From Okeania sp. SIO1I7 (GTDB lineage Bacteria > Cyanobacteriota > Cyanobacteriia > Cyanobacteriales > Microcoleaceae): a DNA stretch of 64,000 bases. Of this stretch, positions 50,678 to 59,972 are shown one piece after another (position 1 is the stretch's first letter; every line of letters begins with the position of its first letter). The stretch is taken from NCBI GenBank assembly GCA_010672585.1, contig JAAHGF010000034.1, positions 1 to 64,000 on the forward strand, in the 5' to 3' direction. The position numbers and the translations under genes are program-made. Under the pieces are notes generated by a model that was not told the DNA's origin, did not search any database, and saw only the letters and a list, made by a program, of their open reading frames with translations.

Positions 50678-51373
50678 CTAAATTCCAACTACAGACATTA
50701 ATAATCCCTTAAATAATTTGATGCCATCTGTATCACCTAAGATCGGGTCTGATGCTCTCTCTGGATGAGGCATCATTCCTAAGACATTGCCTTGACGATT
50801 GCAGATTCCAGCAATATTATTAAGAGAACCATTGGGATTAGCTACTTGACTAATTTCACCGTTTTCCGTGCAGTAACGAAATACAATTTGACCATTATTG
50901 TCTAATTCTTTTAACGTTTCTGCATCAGCATAATAACGACCTTCACCATGAGCTATTGGTAAACGAATTACTTCTCCTTTTGTATAGGTAGATGTCCAAG
51001 GAGTATCAGAGTTTTCTACTTTGACCGGAACTCGATCACAAATAAAATTTAATTGTCGGTTTCTGACTAATGCTCCTGGCAACAGTCCTATTTCTGTTAA
51101 TATCTGGAAACCATTACAAATGCCTAATACTAACTTACCTTTTTGGGCATGAGCAACTGTTGCTGCCATGACTGGAGAAAAACGAGCGATCGCTCCGCAT
51201 CTGAGATAGTCGCCATAACTGAAACCTCCAGGGATAACTATTACATCTAGACCGGAAATATCTTCTTCTTGATGCCAAACCATGCGAGTTGGTTGACCTA
51301 ATAAATTTTGAGTTACCCAAGCTACATCCCGATCGCAGTTGGAACCGGGAAACACAATAATACCAAATTTCAT
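50678..51373 (-). CDS. purQ: Phosphoribosylformylglycinamidine synthase, glutaminase subunit PurQ
   Basis: A 231-residue class I glutamine amidotransferase. The nucleophile is Cys86 in LGICNGFQ; the His and Glu of the triad are in MMPHPERASDP near the C-terminus. VIPGGFSYGDYLRCGA is a family hallmark. PurQ supplies ammonia to PurL with PurS in the fourth step of purine synthesis (FGAR to FGAM). Length is normal. The ATG at 51373 starts exactly at the conserved MKFGIIVFPGSNCD. purS lies 234 bases upstream on the same strand; the gap contains mobile element sequence, where many cyanobacteria have purS directly adjacent. purL is not in the window. Confidence 0.96.
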   Translation of the reverse strand: MKFGIIVFPGSNCDRDVAWVTQNLLGQPTRMVWHQEEDISGLDVIVIPGGFSYGDYLRCGAIARFSPVMAATVAHAQKGKLVLGICNGFQILTEIGLLPGALVRNRQLNFICDRVPVKVENSDTPWTSTYTKGEVIRLPIAHGEGRYYADAETLKELDNNGQIVFRYCTENGEISQVANPNGSLNNIAGICNRQGNVLGMMPHPERASDPILGDTDGIKLFKGLLMSVVGI

Positions 51374-51532
51374 ATTAATTTAATTTCAATTATCGTTTCT
51401 ATACTCTGAAAGAGTCAGACTTCAGGTGTTATTGCAGATTTTTCAACAAGAGTACTATGCACTAGCAACTAGGTCTAAAACTCCACTGTCACAACTAAAA
51501 TCTAGCACCTTCTTTGACAGTTTCCATGAAAC

Positions 51533-51672
51533 ATCTCCAAAAATCAAAAATCAAATCAATTCTTATCCATAAATTATCAATTAATCCCCTCCTGGGAGGG
51601 GGAGGGGCTAGGGGTGGGTTGCCTGTTGTCTTCCGGAGCTGTTGCCTTTTGCCTCTTTTCTGGAGATATCTA
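51533..51672. mobile_element. Family F element between purS and purQ, overlapping the purS 3' end
   Basis: Ends ACATCTCCAAAAATCAAA (51533) and TTTTCTGGAGATATCT (51672), inverted to each other. A CCTCCTGGGAGGGGGAGGGGC segment and TTCCGGAGCTGTTGCC lie within. Relatives: 303-395, 38479-38596, about 48050-48155. The right end and part of the core are translated as the purS C-terminus. Confidence 0.65.
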
Positions 51673-51919
51673 TTAAATCAAAACGATAATTTTCAATAAC
51701 AGGATTAGCTAATAGTCGATCGCAGATTAATTCTAGTTGTTCCTTAGCTGTTACTTCATCAGTTGCCTGAAGCATCAACTCAATATATTTACCAATTCTA
51801 ATTTGCTCTACATTGTCATATCCCATCTGTGCCAACCCAGATTTAACTGCAGTACCAGCAGGGTCTAAAACAGATGGTCTTAGGGTAACATATATATGTG
51901 CCTGATATTGTTTTGTCAC
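51608..51919 (-). CDS. purS: Phosphoribosylformylglycinamidine synthase subunit PurS, with extended C-terminus
   Basis: A 103-residue PurS: QYQAHIYVTLRPSVLDPAGTAV, then IRIGKYIELML, then DRLLANPVIENYRFDL. PurS forms the complex with PurL and PurQ. The family usually has about 80-88 residues. Here about 18 extra residues follow ENYRFDLID (ISRKEAKGNSSGRQQATHP), coded by the family F element, so the original stop was lost. The start is GTG (51919), as no ATG precedes the conserved beginning. The enzyme is probably still functional because the core is complete, but the tail is new. Upstream of purQ, same strand. Confidence 0.92.
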   Translation of the reverse strand: MTKQYQAHIYVTLRPSVLDPAGTAVKSGLAQMGYDNVEQIRIGKYIELMLQATDEVTAKEQLELICDRLLANPVIENYRFDLIDISRKEAKGNSSGRQQATHP

Positions 51920-51999
51920 GTGATTAAAAAATATTAGATTTCAACTTCACACGTTAGATATTATCAGTTAAGTTATATTTATAGTTAACAAAATTGGCC

Positions 52000-52383
52000 A
52001 TGAAATCCAACCGTACCCGGTCTCAAGAGCGTATTTTGAAGCTATTAAAAATCCAGAAGCGATCGCTATCTGCTCAGGATATTTATTCAGCACTGCGCGG
52101 ATGTGACCAACCTCTGGGATTAGCAACAGTCTATCGTTCTTTAGATGCCCTCAAACAAGAAGGGCTAGTGATTGTCCGGACTTTGGCCAATGGTGAATCT
52201 GTGTATAGTTCCTTGCAGCACAACCAACATCATCTGACTTGTGTAAAGTGTGGGACTTCTATTCCTATTAATGAATGCTCTGTCCATAATTTAGAAAATA
52301 AATTACAGAAGTCCCACAACTTTAAGATTTTTTATCACACTTTGGAGTTTTTTGGACTTTGTGACCACTGCACTTTAACTTGA
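52000..52383 (+). CDS. Fur-family transcriptional regulator (Zur- or PerR-like)
   Basis: A 127-residue metalloregulator. The start is the ATG at 52000 (two codons earlier the frame opens only at TTG). The N-terminal winged helix (about 5-80: SAQDIYSALRG, LGLATVYRSLDALKQEGLV) binds DNA; the C-terminal dimerisation part has HHLTCVKCG and CDHC, the two CxxC pairs of the structural zinc site, and His-rich NQHHL. The sequence looks closer to Zur/PerR than to iron Fur, but subgroup is uncertain. The divergent purS starts 80 bases away on the other strand, so the two share a promoter region. Confidence 0.87.
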   Translation: MKSNRTRSQERILKLLKIQKRSLSAQDIYSALRGCDQPLGLATVYRSLDALKQEGLVIVRTLANGESVYSSLQHNQHHLTCVKCGTSIPINECSVHNLENKLQKSHNFKIFYHTLEFFGLCDHCTLT

Positions 52384-52897
52384 AGAAGGAGTCATTTCAG
52401 TTATCAGTTATCAGTTATCAGTTATCAGTACCTCTGCCTAAATTATAGGGATTGAAATATTGAACTTGATTTCTTACCCGTCCCCTTGAAAGGGGAGGCT
52501 TGAGACCTTATTTTTTGGTCAGGAGACAGAATACAGGAGACAGAATCAATTGCATGGGGATTCAAGCTCCAAACAATTGTAGGTACCGCGGGTGGCGGTG
52601 GAGATTTATACCCCATAAAGCTTCCAGCCAGGAGCCAGCTCCGATGAGCAAAGCCAAAAAATTATACTGACTCGGTCCTCCTGAGGACTAACTTCCAGCC
52701 GAAGACTGTTAAGATATTTTTTAACTAGCTATCAGTGCTTCAGCATTTTCCGTACCGGAATGCTCCGCAAACAGCTTTTTGCTTTTTGACCTGGGCTTTA
52801 TACCCATGCAACTCCAAGCTTCTGCTAGTTTAGGAGGTATTGGTCATCCCTGACTCAACCTCAAAAAAAGTCCTAATGCTGAGTGCTGACCGCTCCT
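52384..52897. other. Gene-free spacer with CAGTTAT heptamers
   Basis: Four CAGTTAT units (about 52398-52426) are followed by GAGACAG units (about 52522-52548). The segment TAGGTACCGCGGGTGGCGG (about 52580) is GC-rich and of unknown nature. A GAGTGCTGACCGCTC segment next to the SPFH gene end (about 52880) recurs near 12260. No gene. Confidence 0.5.
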
Positions 52898-53863
52898 TTA
52901 ACTATTAACTGAATTGCTGCCATCTGCCACAATAGAACGCATACCTTCTAAAGTTGCTGGAATATTGCGGGGGTCCATGAACATAACTTTACTACTGTCA
53001 CTACTACCAATTTTCTGACCCATATCCAAATAGTTTTGAGCCAATAAAAATTGGAGTGCTTCTTTAGCATTTGGGTCTTTATGGAGGGTTTTAGTAATAA
53101 TTTCTAATGCTTCTGAAGTTGCAGAAGCTCTTAATACTTGAGATTGACGTTCAGCTTGAGCTTTAAGTACAATTGCTTTTTGTTGTGCTTCTGCTTCTAA
53201 AATAGTTGCTTTTTGACGAGCTTCGGCATCAAGGACTTGTGATTCTGCCTTACCTCTAGCAGAGTTAATAGCAGAATCTCTTTCCCCTTCTGAAGTTAAA
53301 ATTGCTGCCCGTTTTTGTCGTTCCGCAGTCATCTGTAATTCCATAGAATCTTGTACTGCTTTTGAAGGGCTAATATCTCGTAACTCTACCCTAGTTACTT
53401 TTACTCCCCAAGGGTCAGTAGCTATGTCTAATTCTCTGAGAAGAACTTCATTAATTTCTGTGCGGGCCGTAAAAGTTTGGTCTAATTCTAATTTACCCAT
53501 TTCTGCCCGAATTTGAGTTAAAACTAGATTAGTCATTGCAGATTTGAGATTTTCTACTTTGTAGTAAGCTTTTTCTAAATCCATAATCCGCCAATAAACC
53601 ACAGCATCTACACTAATTGCTACGTTATCTCTAGTAATACATGGCTGAGGCGGAATATCTAATACTTTTTCCCGAATTGTTTCTTGATAAGAGATTCTAT
53701 CTAAAAATGGGATAACAAATTTCAAACCAGCATCTAATTTTCTGCCATTATATTTACCTAAAGTTTCTACTAAAGCTTCATTTCCTTGATTAATAACTTT
53801 GACACTTCCGGCTAAACCTGAACCACCTAAAGCTAAAAAGACTAACAAAAAAAACTGTTCCAT
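52898..53863 (-). CDS. SPFH domain / Band 7 (stomatin, QmcA-like) protein
   Basis: A 321-residue membrane-anchored SPFH protein. An N-terminal hydrophobic anchor ([19 protein letters not shown]) is followed by the Band 7 core (about 20-200; [24 protein letters not shown] and [27 protein letters not shown]) and a long alanine/glutamate-rich coiled coil ([26 protein letters not shown]). Such proteins form large ring scaffolds in the membrane and pair with NfeD-type partners; the next upstream gene on the same strand encodes one. Membrane organisation or protease control is the expected role. The C-terminus ([14 protein letters not shown]) is usual. Confidence 0.92.
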   Translation of the reverse strand: MEQFFLLVFLALGGSGLAGSVKVINQGNEALVETLGKYNGRKLDAGLKFVIPFLDRISYQETIREKVLDIPPQPCITRDNVAISVDAVVYWRIMDLEKAYYKVENLKSAMTNLVLTQIRAEMGKLELDQTFTARTEINEVLLRELDIATDPWGVKVTRVELRDISPSKAVQDSMELQMTAERQKRAAILTSEGERDSAINSARGKAESQVLDAEARQKATILEAEAQQKAIVLKAQAERQSQVLRASATSEALEIITKTLHKDPNAKEALQFLLAQNYLDMGQKIGSSDSSKVMFMDPRNIPATLEGMRSIVADGSNSVNS

Positions 53864-54089
53864 TTTTAATCTCCTAATTATCTAATTAGTTATTATTTCA
53901 ATTGACTTTGGTTATAAGCATTTAGCTGTCAGCTATCAGCTATCAGCCATTAATTTTTGGGAAGGTAAAAGCAACCTTTGAAATTAAGGAAAGAATAAAA
54001 AATTACTTTCAAAGTCCCCGGACTAAACCTGAGAAAATTATTCATTACCCATTGCTATTTGCGTAGCATTCCGCAGGAAATGCTTACCT

Positions 54090-54539
54090 TTACTTAGGAA
54101 GATAAACTGAAGAATTTAATAAATTTTCTGGCAATACAAATAAAGTATTACCTTCACGTCTAACGACAATAACTTTTTCGTGAGCAGCGATCGCGCCACT
54201 TTCATCGTCACATTTTGCCCGCCAAGAATTACCTTCATAAATTACTCGACCAGGCTGGCCCGGTAATATTTCTGTTAAAGTTTCTGCCTCCTGAGCATCA
54301 GCAATAGTCGCCACTGTATGATTGGGCAACAGGCGACGGAAGGCAAAAGTAGAAGTTACAGAAAAAATCATCCACAAGGCCACTTGTACGCTAATACTAG
54401 GAATTAAGAGGGACACTCCTGCCACAACAAAGGCACTTAGTCCCATCATAAATTCAACAAAGGCTGTGGGTACGAGGAGTTCTAAAAAACAAAGAATTGC
54501 CCCAGCCAGTAACCAAAATATCGTTGGATTTAGTAGCAT
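54090..54539 (-). CDS. NfeD family protein
   Basis: A 149-residue protein with three hydrophobic segments (about 5-75: IFWLLAGAILCFLELLVPTAF) and a C-terminal OB-fold (about 90-145: LTEILPGQPGRVIYEGNSWRAKCDDESGAIAAHEKVIVVRREGNTLFV). This is the short NfeD1b form that partners with stomatin-type SPFH proteins. It precedes the SPFH gene on the same strand (gap 226 bases with repeats), so the two probably work together in the membrane. ATG at 54539. Just past its stop is an AAATGCTTACC repeat motif also found after other genes here. Confidence 0.9.
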   Translation of the reverse strand: MLLNPTIFWLLAGAILCFLELLVPTAFVEFMMGLSAFVVAGVSLLIPSISVQVALWMIFSVTSTFAFRRLLPNHTVATIADAQEAETLTEILPGQPGRVIYEGNSWRAKCDDESGAIAAHEKVIVVRREGNTLFVLPENLLNSSVYLPK

Positions 54540-55070
54540 GGTTAACGAAGTCAGAAGTCACAACTCAGAAGCGAGTGTGTAATTCTGAGGTCTCCTCAGA
54601 ATGTAAGACACACTTCATTTCAGTCAGAAGTTTACCCACCCCTAACCCCTCCCAACCCACCCCTAACCCCTCCCAGGAGGGGATGGGAAGTAGGGGATTT
54701 AAGCAACCCTCCAAAAATATTTCGCCTTAAAAGGCGGGGTTGCGCGACCCAATTATGTTGATAAATGGGAGTGGTGAGATTAAATTTATCAGCGATTTTT
54801 CAGTCAAATTACTGTAGTTTGATGTCATCACCGCCTAAAGTTATTTCTTGACAAATACTCAAGTATATAATTAGTTTATTCTGAAATTTATCAAGATAAC
54901 TTCTATCTCAACATATCTTTGCGTCTTGACACTAAAGATAGTCAGTTTGGAACTCTCCTAAATTATTTATCAACACCGAAAAAAACAATTCCTGATAGAA
55001 ATTCTCAAATTAATATTTCTCGTATAATTTTTAACTTTTAAATTTTGATTTTAATTATTAACTTAATAAA
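54540..55070. other. Spacer with hairpin K2 and possible phosphatase promoter
   Basis: The hairpin GAGTGTGTAATTCTGAGG and its complement (54573-54614) is a relative of element K. A twofold ACCCACCCCTAACCCCTCC repeat (about 54635-54675) and a CCTTAAAAGGCGG segment follow. From 54790 to 55070 the sequence is AT-rich and unique and likely contains the promoter of the downstream phosphatase gene; no boxes are certain. Confidence 0.45.
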
Positions 55071-57026
55071 ATGTCTTCTACCCCACTAATTTATTGCCCA
55101 AATATTAACTGTCCTGATCCGGCCAATTCCTGGGGTCGCCAAGAGTGCGAAGCTTGCCAAACTAAATTAATCTATCGTTATTTATGGGCTGTTGATGCCG
55201 GAGTTGAGATTCCTGTTGGGGAGTTTCTGGGCGATCGCTACTATGTTGTAGCTCCACAAGTCTGGTTGGATACTAAACCTGCTCAACCTCCTTTTATGTA
55301 TGAGGAGTTACCAGAAAATATAACGCCATATTTACATTTATATCCCCATAGACTTCATACACCAGGGGTATACGGTTTTTATCAATATGGAGAAGAAGCT
55401 TATCCTACGGATATTCTGTTGTTAGACAACGTCCCTCTAGACTCTCAAGGTCAGTTGTTTCCTACTTTTGTAGAAGCTTGGCCAACAGCAACTCCTGTAC
55501 GTCAAGTTTACTGGTTGTGGCAAATGATGCAGTTATGGAAACCTTTATCAAAAGAGCGTGTGGCTTTCAGTCTGTTGACAAATAGTTTAAGGGTCGAAGG
55601 TTGGCGGTTACGACTTTTAGAGTTGGACTTACAAAACCGTAGCAATAAACATAGAGATTTAAGGATTTTTTGGTCTAATTTAATTCCCACTGCTCATACT
55701 CATATCCAACAGCCATTACAAGAGATTTGTCAAATGATTGGAGATATTGGGGAATCTCTAGAGGCGATCGCCCCTAAATTGAACCAACTCCTATTAGAAC
55801 AGGCTGCCCAATTACCATTAAGTGCGGAAATAGTAGGAGCTACGGATACTGGGCCTGTACGTCTCCATAATGAGGATTGTTGTTATCCAACGGAACAAGA
55901 TTTAGCTAGCAAGCAGTTAGTCCCCCATTTAGCAATGATTTGTGATGGGGTAGGTGGCCATGATGGCGGGGAGGTAGCTAGTCAATTAGCAGTACAGTCC
56001 ATTAAAAGATTAGTGCAAAATCTGTTGACAGAAGTAGCCCAACAACAGGATTTAACATCACCAGATTTGGTAATGAAACAACTTGAGGAAATTATTCGGG
56101 TAGTCAATAACATGATTGCCACTGAGAATAATGAACAAGGAAGAGAGTCCCGACAACGTATGGGTACAACATTAGTTATGGCGCTACAGTTGCCCCAACA
56201 GGTAAAATTTTCTCCACAATCAAATCCGAATAATGCCCATGAATTGTATATAGCTAATTTGGGAGATAGTCGTGCTTATTGGCTAACTAAAAATAGTTGT
56301 CAATTGTTGACTGTGGATGATGATGTGGCTTCTAGGGAGACGCGTCTTGGTCATTGTCTGTATTGGCAAGCATTACAACGTCGTGATGCGGGTGCCCTGA
56401 CTCAGGCTCTTGGTACGAGGGACGGAGAGTTTATTCGTCCCACTATTCAAAGATTTTTGATTGAAGAAGAGGGTTTATTGCTATTATGCTCCGATGGCCT
56501 GAGTGATAATGATTGGGTTGAGAAGTCTTGGAGTGAGTATACTTCCAAGATTTTTCGAGGTGAATTTTCTCTTAAGCAGGCAGTTGAGTATCTGATTGAG
56601 TTGGCGAATCAGAAAAATGGTCACGATAATACTTCAGTGGTGCTTGCCCACTATCGCATTTCTCCAGAACAGTTGGTTTTATTGAATAATCCTACAGTAA
56701 AACCTTTGGAAAAGGAAGTAATGCCAGAATTATCTGAGGCTTCTAAAGCACTTCTTTATGGGGATGATAATGATGTTTCGGGGTTGAAACCTGAAGTTGA
56801 CCTTGACTCTAACCCTGATTCTGAGGTAGAGGCCATGGGAAATTCTTCAGGGTTAAGGCCCTGGATGTTTATGGTTGGTTTATTGTTGATATTATTTGTA
56901 GGAGCAGTAGTAGCGGTGTGGCGGAATTGGGAAAATTTTCGCCCAAATTCTAATAATACTCCTGAATCTTGGGAAAGTCCAATGATACCTGATCCTTCGG
57001 AAGTTCCTGTTTCTCCTGATTCTTAA
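55071..57026 (+). CDS. PP2C-type Ser/Thr phosphatase with zinc ribbon and membrane anchor
   Basis: A 651-residue protein. N-terminal zinc ribbon (Cys9, Cys14, Cys26, Cys29: CPNINC then CEAC); a poorly defined middle region (about 40-230) of the kind seen between a zinc ribbon and phosphatase in cyanobacteria; PP2C domain (about 255-540) with ATDTGPVRLHNEDCC, MICDGVGGHDGGEVASQ, NLGDSRAYWL, LLLCSDGLSDND and NGHDNTSVVL, containing the metal-binding aspartates; and one transmembrane segment near the C-terminus (WMFMVGLLLILFVGAVVAVW, about 600-620). The catalytic part faces the cytosol. It probably opposes Hanks-type Ser/Thr kinases; none is adjacent. Sequence intact; start ATG 55071. Confidence 0.9.
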   Translation: MSSTPLIYCPNINCPDPANSWGRQECEACQTKLIYRYLWAVDAGVEIPVGEFLGDRYYVVAPQVWLDTKPAQPPFMYEELPENITPYLHLYPHRLHTPGVYGFYQYGEEAYPTDILLLDNVPLDSQGQLFPTFVEAWPTATPVRQVYWLWQMMQLWKPLSKERVAFSLLTNSLRVEGWRLRLLELDLQNRSNKHRDLRIFWSNLIPTAHTHIQQPLQEICQMIGDIGESLEAIAPKLNQLLLEQAAQLPLSAEIVGATDTGPVRLHNEDCCYPTEQDLASKQLVPHLAMICDGVGGHDGGEVASQLAVQSIKRLVQNLLTEVAQQQDLTSPDLVMKQLEEIIRVVNNMIATENNEQGRESRQRMGTTLVMALQLPQQVKFSPQSNPNNAHELYIANLGDSRAYWLTKNSCQLLTVDDDVASRETRLGHCLYWQALQRRDAGALTQALGTRDGEFIRPTIQRFLIEEEGLLLLCSDGLSDNDWVEKSWSEYTSKIFRGEFSLKQAVEYLIELANQKNGHDNTSVVLAHYRISPEQLVLLNNPTVKPLEKEVMPELSEASKALLYGDDNDVSGLKPEVDLDSNPDSEVEAMGNSSGLRPWMFMVGLLLILFVGAVVAVWRNWENFRPNSNNTPESWESPMIPDPSEVPVSPDS

Positions 57027-57399
57027 TGTTTAATTTTGGACTCATAGCTGATATATAATCCGGTTACACAGTTATAGAATGGTTAAGTCTTTAGGAGTCA
57101 GGAGTTAGGAGTCAGTCCTCAGGAGTCAGGAGTAGAGAGAATCACAAAAATTTAGTAGTTATGACGATTAAAGATTTTTTGTATCTCCAATTCCCCCGGA
57201 TATGATACGCAATCCGGCTGATTAGTTATTGTATGGGTAGAGGGAGTAGGCAGTAGGCAGTAGGGGGAGAGTCCTTATTAAATTGACGTGACTTTAGGGT
57301 TGGTTTTATGGAAGAATAGGAAAATTCTTAAAGCTAGTGTAATTTCATAGAGCTACATTAGTTAAATTTCTAGGAGATGATAGTATAAGGTTTTAATAT
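57027..57399. other. Spacer with GGAGTCA repeats
   Basis: AATCCGGTTACACAGTTATAG (about 57057) is a relative of the 5489 repeat. GGAGTCA units (57092-57130) follow. GGGAGTAGGCAGTAGGC lies at about 57242. The ribosome site for ftrV is probably AAGG or the more distant AGGAGATGA. No gene. Confidence 0.45.
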
Positions 57400-57621
57400 A
57401 TGAAAGTAGGCGATCGTGTTCGCGTTAATACCTCTGTTATTGTTTATATTCATCCTGAACATAAAGGACAACCATTCGATCTGAAAAATCAGGAAGGGGA
57501 AGTTGTTGCTATTGTCAATGAATGGAAAGGCAGACCAGTTAGCGCTAATCTACCAATTCTTGTCAAATTTACAAAAAAATTTAAAGTTCATCTTAAGGAA
57601 GAGGAATTAGAACTTATATAG
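57400..57621 (+). CDS. ftrV: Ferredoxin-thioredoxin reductase, variable chain
   Basis: A 73-residue SH3-barrel protein: MKVGDRVRVNTSVIVYIHPEH, then GQPFDLKNQEGEVVAIVNEW, then GRPVSANLPILVKFTKKFKVHL, which is the well-conserved signature of FtrV (FTR subunit A). In cyanobacteria and plastids it binds the catalytic FtrC to form the reductase that passes electrons from ferredoxin to thioredoxins, linking light reactions to enzyme regulation. Length is as expected. ftrC is not in the window. An AAGAAGG heptamer array follows the stop directly. Confidence 0.95.
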   Translation: MKVGDRVRVNTSVIVYIHPEHKGQPFDLKNQEGEVVAIVNEWKGRPVSANLPILVKFTKKFKVHLKEEELELI

Positions 57622-57780
57622 CAGAAGAAAGAAGGAAGAAGGAAGAAGGAAGAAGGAAAAATCTGGCGTTGTCTGAGTTTTAAGCTTTTGATATGTCCGC
57701 GCCCTTTGTTTCGACTGCTATAGAATAACCTAAAGTGAATACTGAATAGGATTTATGGGGCATTGTCCCCATTTATTTTC

Positions 57781-58023
57781 CTATTTTTTGACTTTAGGGT
57801 GAATTAATTGCAAGAAAAAACCTAAAATATTAATATCACTCTGCATTTTTTGTAATTCTTTTTGGTGTTTTTCAGCCATCTCATAATACCACTGACAATA
57901 ATTTTGAAAATCTTCTCTATATTGTACTTCCTGATAAAATTCCTGAGTAGTTTGATAAATTTGAAAGATTTCTGTAGCAGGTGAATTTGCTTCTGGAAAG
58001 ATACTTCTTAATTCTGGAGGCAT
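57781..58023 (-). CDS. Small hypothetical protein
   Basis: An 80-residue protein, mostly helical and aromatic-rich: FQIYQTTQEFYQEVQYREDFQNYCQWYYEMAEKHQKELQKMQ. Its ATG at 58023 lies after an A-rich spacer without a clear ribosome site. I do not recognise the family, but the amphipathic pattern and the normal coding appearance (no repeats inside) make a real gene more likely than not. No membrane segment. Confidence 0.5.
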   Translation of the reverse strand: MPPELRSIFPEANSPATEIFQIYQTTQEFYQEVQYREDFQNYCQWYYEMAEKHQKELQKMQSDINILGFFLQLIHPKVKK

Positions 58024-58345
58024 TAATAGTAATTCCTATTTATCTATTTATTCAATTTATACAAAAGAAGAAGGAATAAAAAAAGCTGGAAAATTTTATG
58101 TTTTGTTCCTCAATTCAGAGACAAAAGTTTATACAAAGATGAAGCCCCTTATAACCCACATTCCGCACCACAAAATGTAGCATAAAAACATAAGTCAAAA
58201 TTAAAAAGTCAAAAGTCAAAAGTAAGAAATTAAGAAGTAATATCATGTCCGGATAATCAGTGATAAAAAACCTTTTTCATTCTAACCTCTTCTTTCCTTC
58301 TGCCTTCTGCCTTCTGACTTCTGACTTGCGCGTAGCGCCATAACA

Positions 58346-58532
58346 GTAAGCATTCAGCTATTAGCTGTCAGCTCTGAGCAATAAAACTCTGCTCTTAAAA
58401 CTATACTTTATAAACACCTTTCTTAAGATAAAACTTAACCAAATAGAGAAGTTAGAAGTTATGTATTTGCTATTAATCAATTTTTTCCTTATTCCTTAGC
58501 TGATAGCTGATAGCTGACCGCTGAATGCTTAC
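58346..58532. mobile_element. Inverted-repeat element J abutting the YdcF-type gene stop
   Basis: Left end GTAAGCATTCAGCTATTAGCTG (58346) and right end CAGCTATCAGCT-type heptamers closing with CGCTGAATGCTTAC (58532) are inverse to each other; the right end touches the stop codon of the next gene (minus strand). The related motif GAATGCTTACC or AAATGCTTACC also lies just after the stops of the HerA-like gene (about 43577) and the NfeD gene (about 54080). Confidence 0.65.
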
Positions 58533-59327
58533 CTATAACCAGCCTCGCAGACCATATACTATTATACCTATATATTCTTTTAAAGCTTTAGTAGAATTTT
58601 GTAAATTTGCAGCATCAGGAATAATATTTAAGAGAATTCCTTGCCAACTATCTTGTTTTTCCTGTAAGTCTCTTTCGGTAACTAAAAAATCTGTTGGTGC
58701 CGGAATTACTGATATTTTCTGTTTTTTGAAGACCAACATAGAACGTGGAGTATGCAGTGCTGAAGTTACTAACAAAACATTGCCTTTAATTTCATTTTTC
58801 TCTAAAATTTGTTTAACATTAACAGCATTTTGATAAGTATTGAGAGAGTCAGTATCTTGTAAAATTGCTGTTTTTGGTACTCCCATAGTTTCAGCAATTT
58901 CTGCCATATCTCCAGACTCGGGGTTCCCTCCATCTTTCCAATCAACTCTACCCCCACTTAATATAATTAAAGGTGCTTTACCCTGCTGATACAATCTTAT
59001 TCCATGTAAAATGCGATCGCCCGCTTCACTAAAATCTACCCAAGGACGGGGTGAATTTGCAGGTTTAATTCCACCACCTAAAACTACAATTGCTTGTGCC
59101 GATGGTAATTCTTTCGGCGGTAAATTTTGCCATTCTAAAGATTTAATTAATCCTTGAGAAACCCAGGAATTACTAAACGTAAATGTTACTGTAAATGCTA
59201 GAAAAATTACTAATGCTGACCATTTAGGATACCACCACAATAAAATAAAAGCTATCAGCATTAGCAGGCAAGATAACCCCAAAGGATAGATAAATAAAGG
59301 GAGTAATTTAGAAAGAAACAAAAACAT
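58533..59327 (-). CDS. YdcF family (DUF218, ElyC/SanA-like) membrane protein
   Basis: A 264-residue protein: two N-terminal hydrophobic segments (about 5-60), then the DUF218 domain (about 80-235) with AIVVLGGGIKPA, GKAPLIILSGGRVDWKDGG, ESGDMAEIAETMGVP, DTDSLNTYQNAVNVKQIL and VTSALHTPRSMLVFKK. Known members (ElyC, SanA) affect envelope and peptidoglycan assembly; the biochemical activity is not settled. It lies 13 bases after a small membrane protein gene on the same strand, so the two likely form an operon. ATG at 59327. Confidence 0.87.
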   Translation of the reverse strand: MFLFLSKLLPLFIYPLGLSCLLMLIAFILLWWYPKWSALVIFLAFTVTFTFSNSWVSQGLIKSLEWQNLPPKELPSAQAIVVLGGGIKPANSPRPWVDFSEAGDRILHGIRLYQQGKAPLIILSGGRVDWKDGGNPESGDMAEIAETMGVPKTAILQDTDSLNTYQNAVNVKQILEKNEIKGNVLLVTSALHTPRSMLVFKKQKISVIPAPTDFLVTERDLQEKQDSWQGILLNIIPDAANLQNSTKALKEYIGIIVYGLRGWL

Positions 59328-59340
59328 TAGAAGTCAGAAA

Positions 59341-59706
59341 TTAGTATTTTTTTCGAGCTTTTTGATATCTTCTTGAAGAAACTGGACTTGACCTTGAAAG
59401 CCAACTTAAGATAGAAACACCGCTACGTTCTCTAGGAGTTTTTGGCCATGTTTTAGGTGGTTTAGGTGGTTTAGGTGGTTTTGATTCTTTTGGAGAATCT
59501 ACAGGTTCAGCATTTGTTTTCTCTGGGATTTCTGGTCTTGATTCTATTTGTGACCAATACCCTAATAATCCAGCAGAAATACCTGCAATGACGCCAAATA
59601 TAATACTTGATTTGATTGTATATTCTAGGAGGCTAAAGCTAATACTGAAAAATAGAGTAGCTGCTAGTCCTGCAATTAAGCCTGTTGATATTGATTGTTT
59701 ATCCAT
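59341..59706 (-). CDS. Small membrane protein with proline-rich tail
   Basis: A 121-residue protein with two predicted membrane helices (about 8-28, GLIAGLAATLFFSISFSLL; and 33-50, SIIFGVIAGISAGLLGYW) followed by a polar tail with PPKPPKPPKTWPKTP and a basic end (RRYQKARKKY). It is not recognised as a named family. It sits directly upstream of the YdcF-type gene (13 bases), on the same strand, suggesting co-expression and perhaps an envelope-related role. ATG at 59706. Confidence 0.65.
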   Translation of the reverse strand: MDKQSISTGLIAGLAATLFFSISFSLLEYTIKSSIIFGVIAGISAGLLGYWSQIESRPEIPEKTNAEPVDSPKESKPPKPPKPPKTWPKTPRERSGVSILSWLSRSSPVSSRRYQKARKKY

Positions 59707-59972
59707 GCTTTGGCCAAGGCATTAAGTGATTGATGTTTGAAAAATTATAGCAATGTGCGCTGGCATATTTACAAATAACAGGAGATTTCCAATAGCTAAA
59801 AGTCTTATATTATCAGCCTTTTATTCCCCCTTCCGGAGCTGTTGCCTATTGCCTGTTGCCTGCGCACAGCGCTATATATCAAGTTCGCTTAAATAGGCAT
59901 ATGAAACTGTACATTCTAACTTCTGGTTTCCGTTAATTGTCAAATAAATGGCCTTCCTACATGAATTACTGA

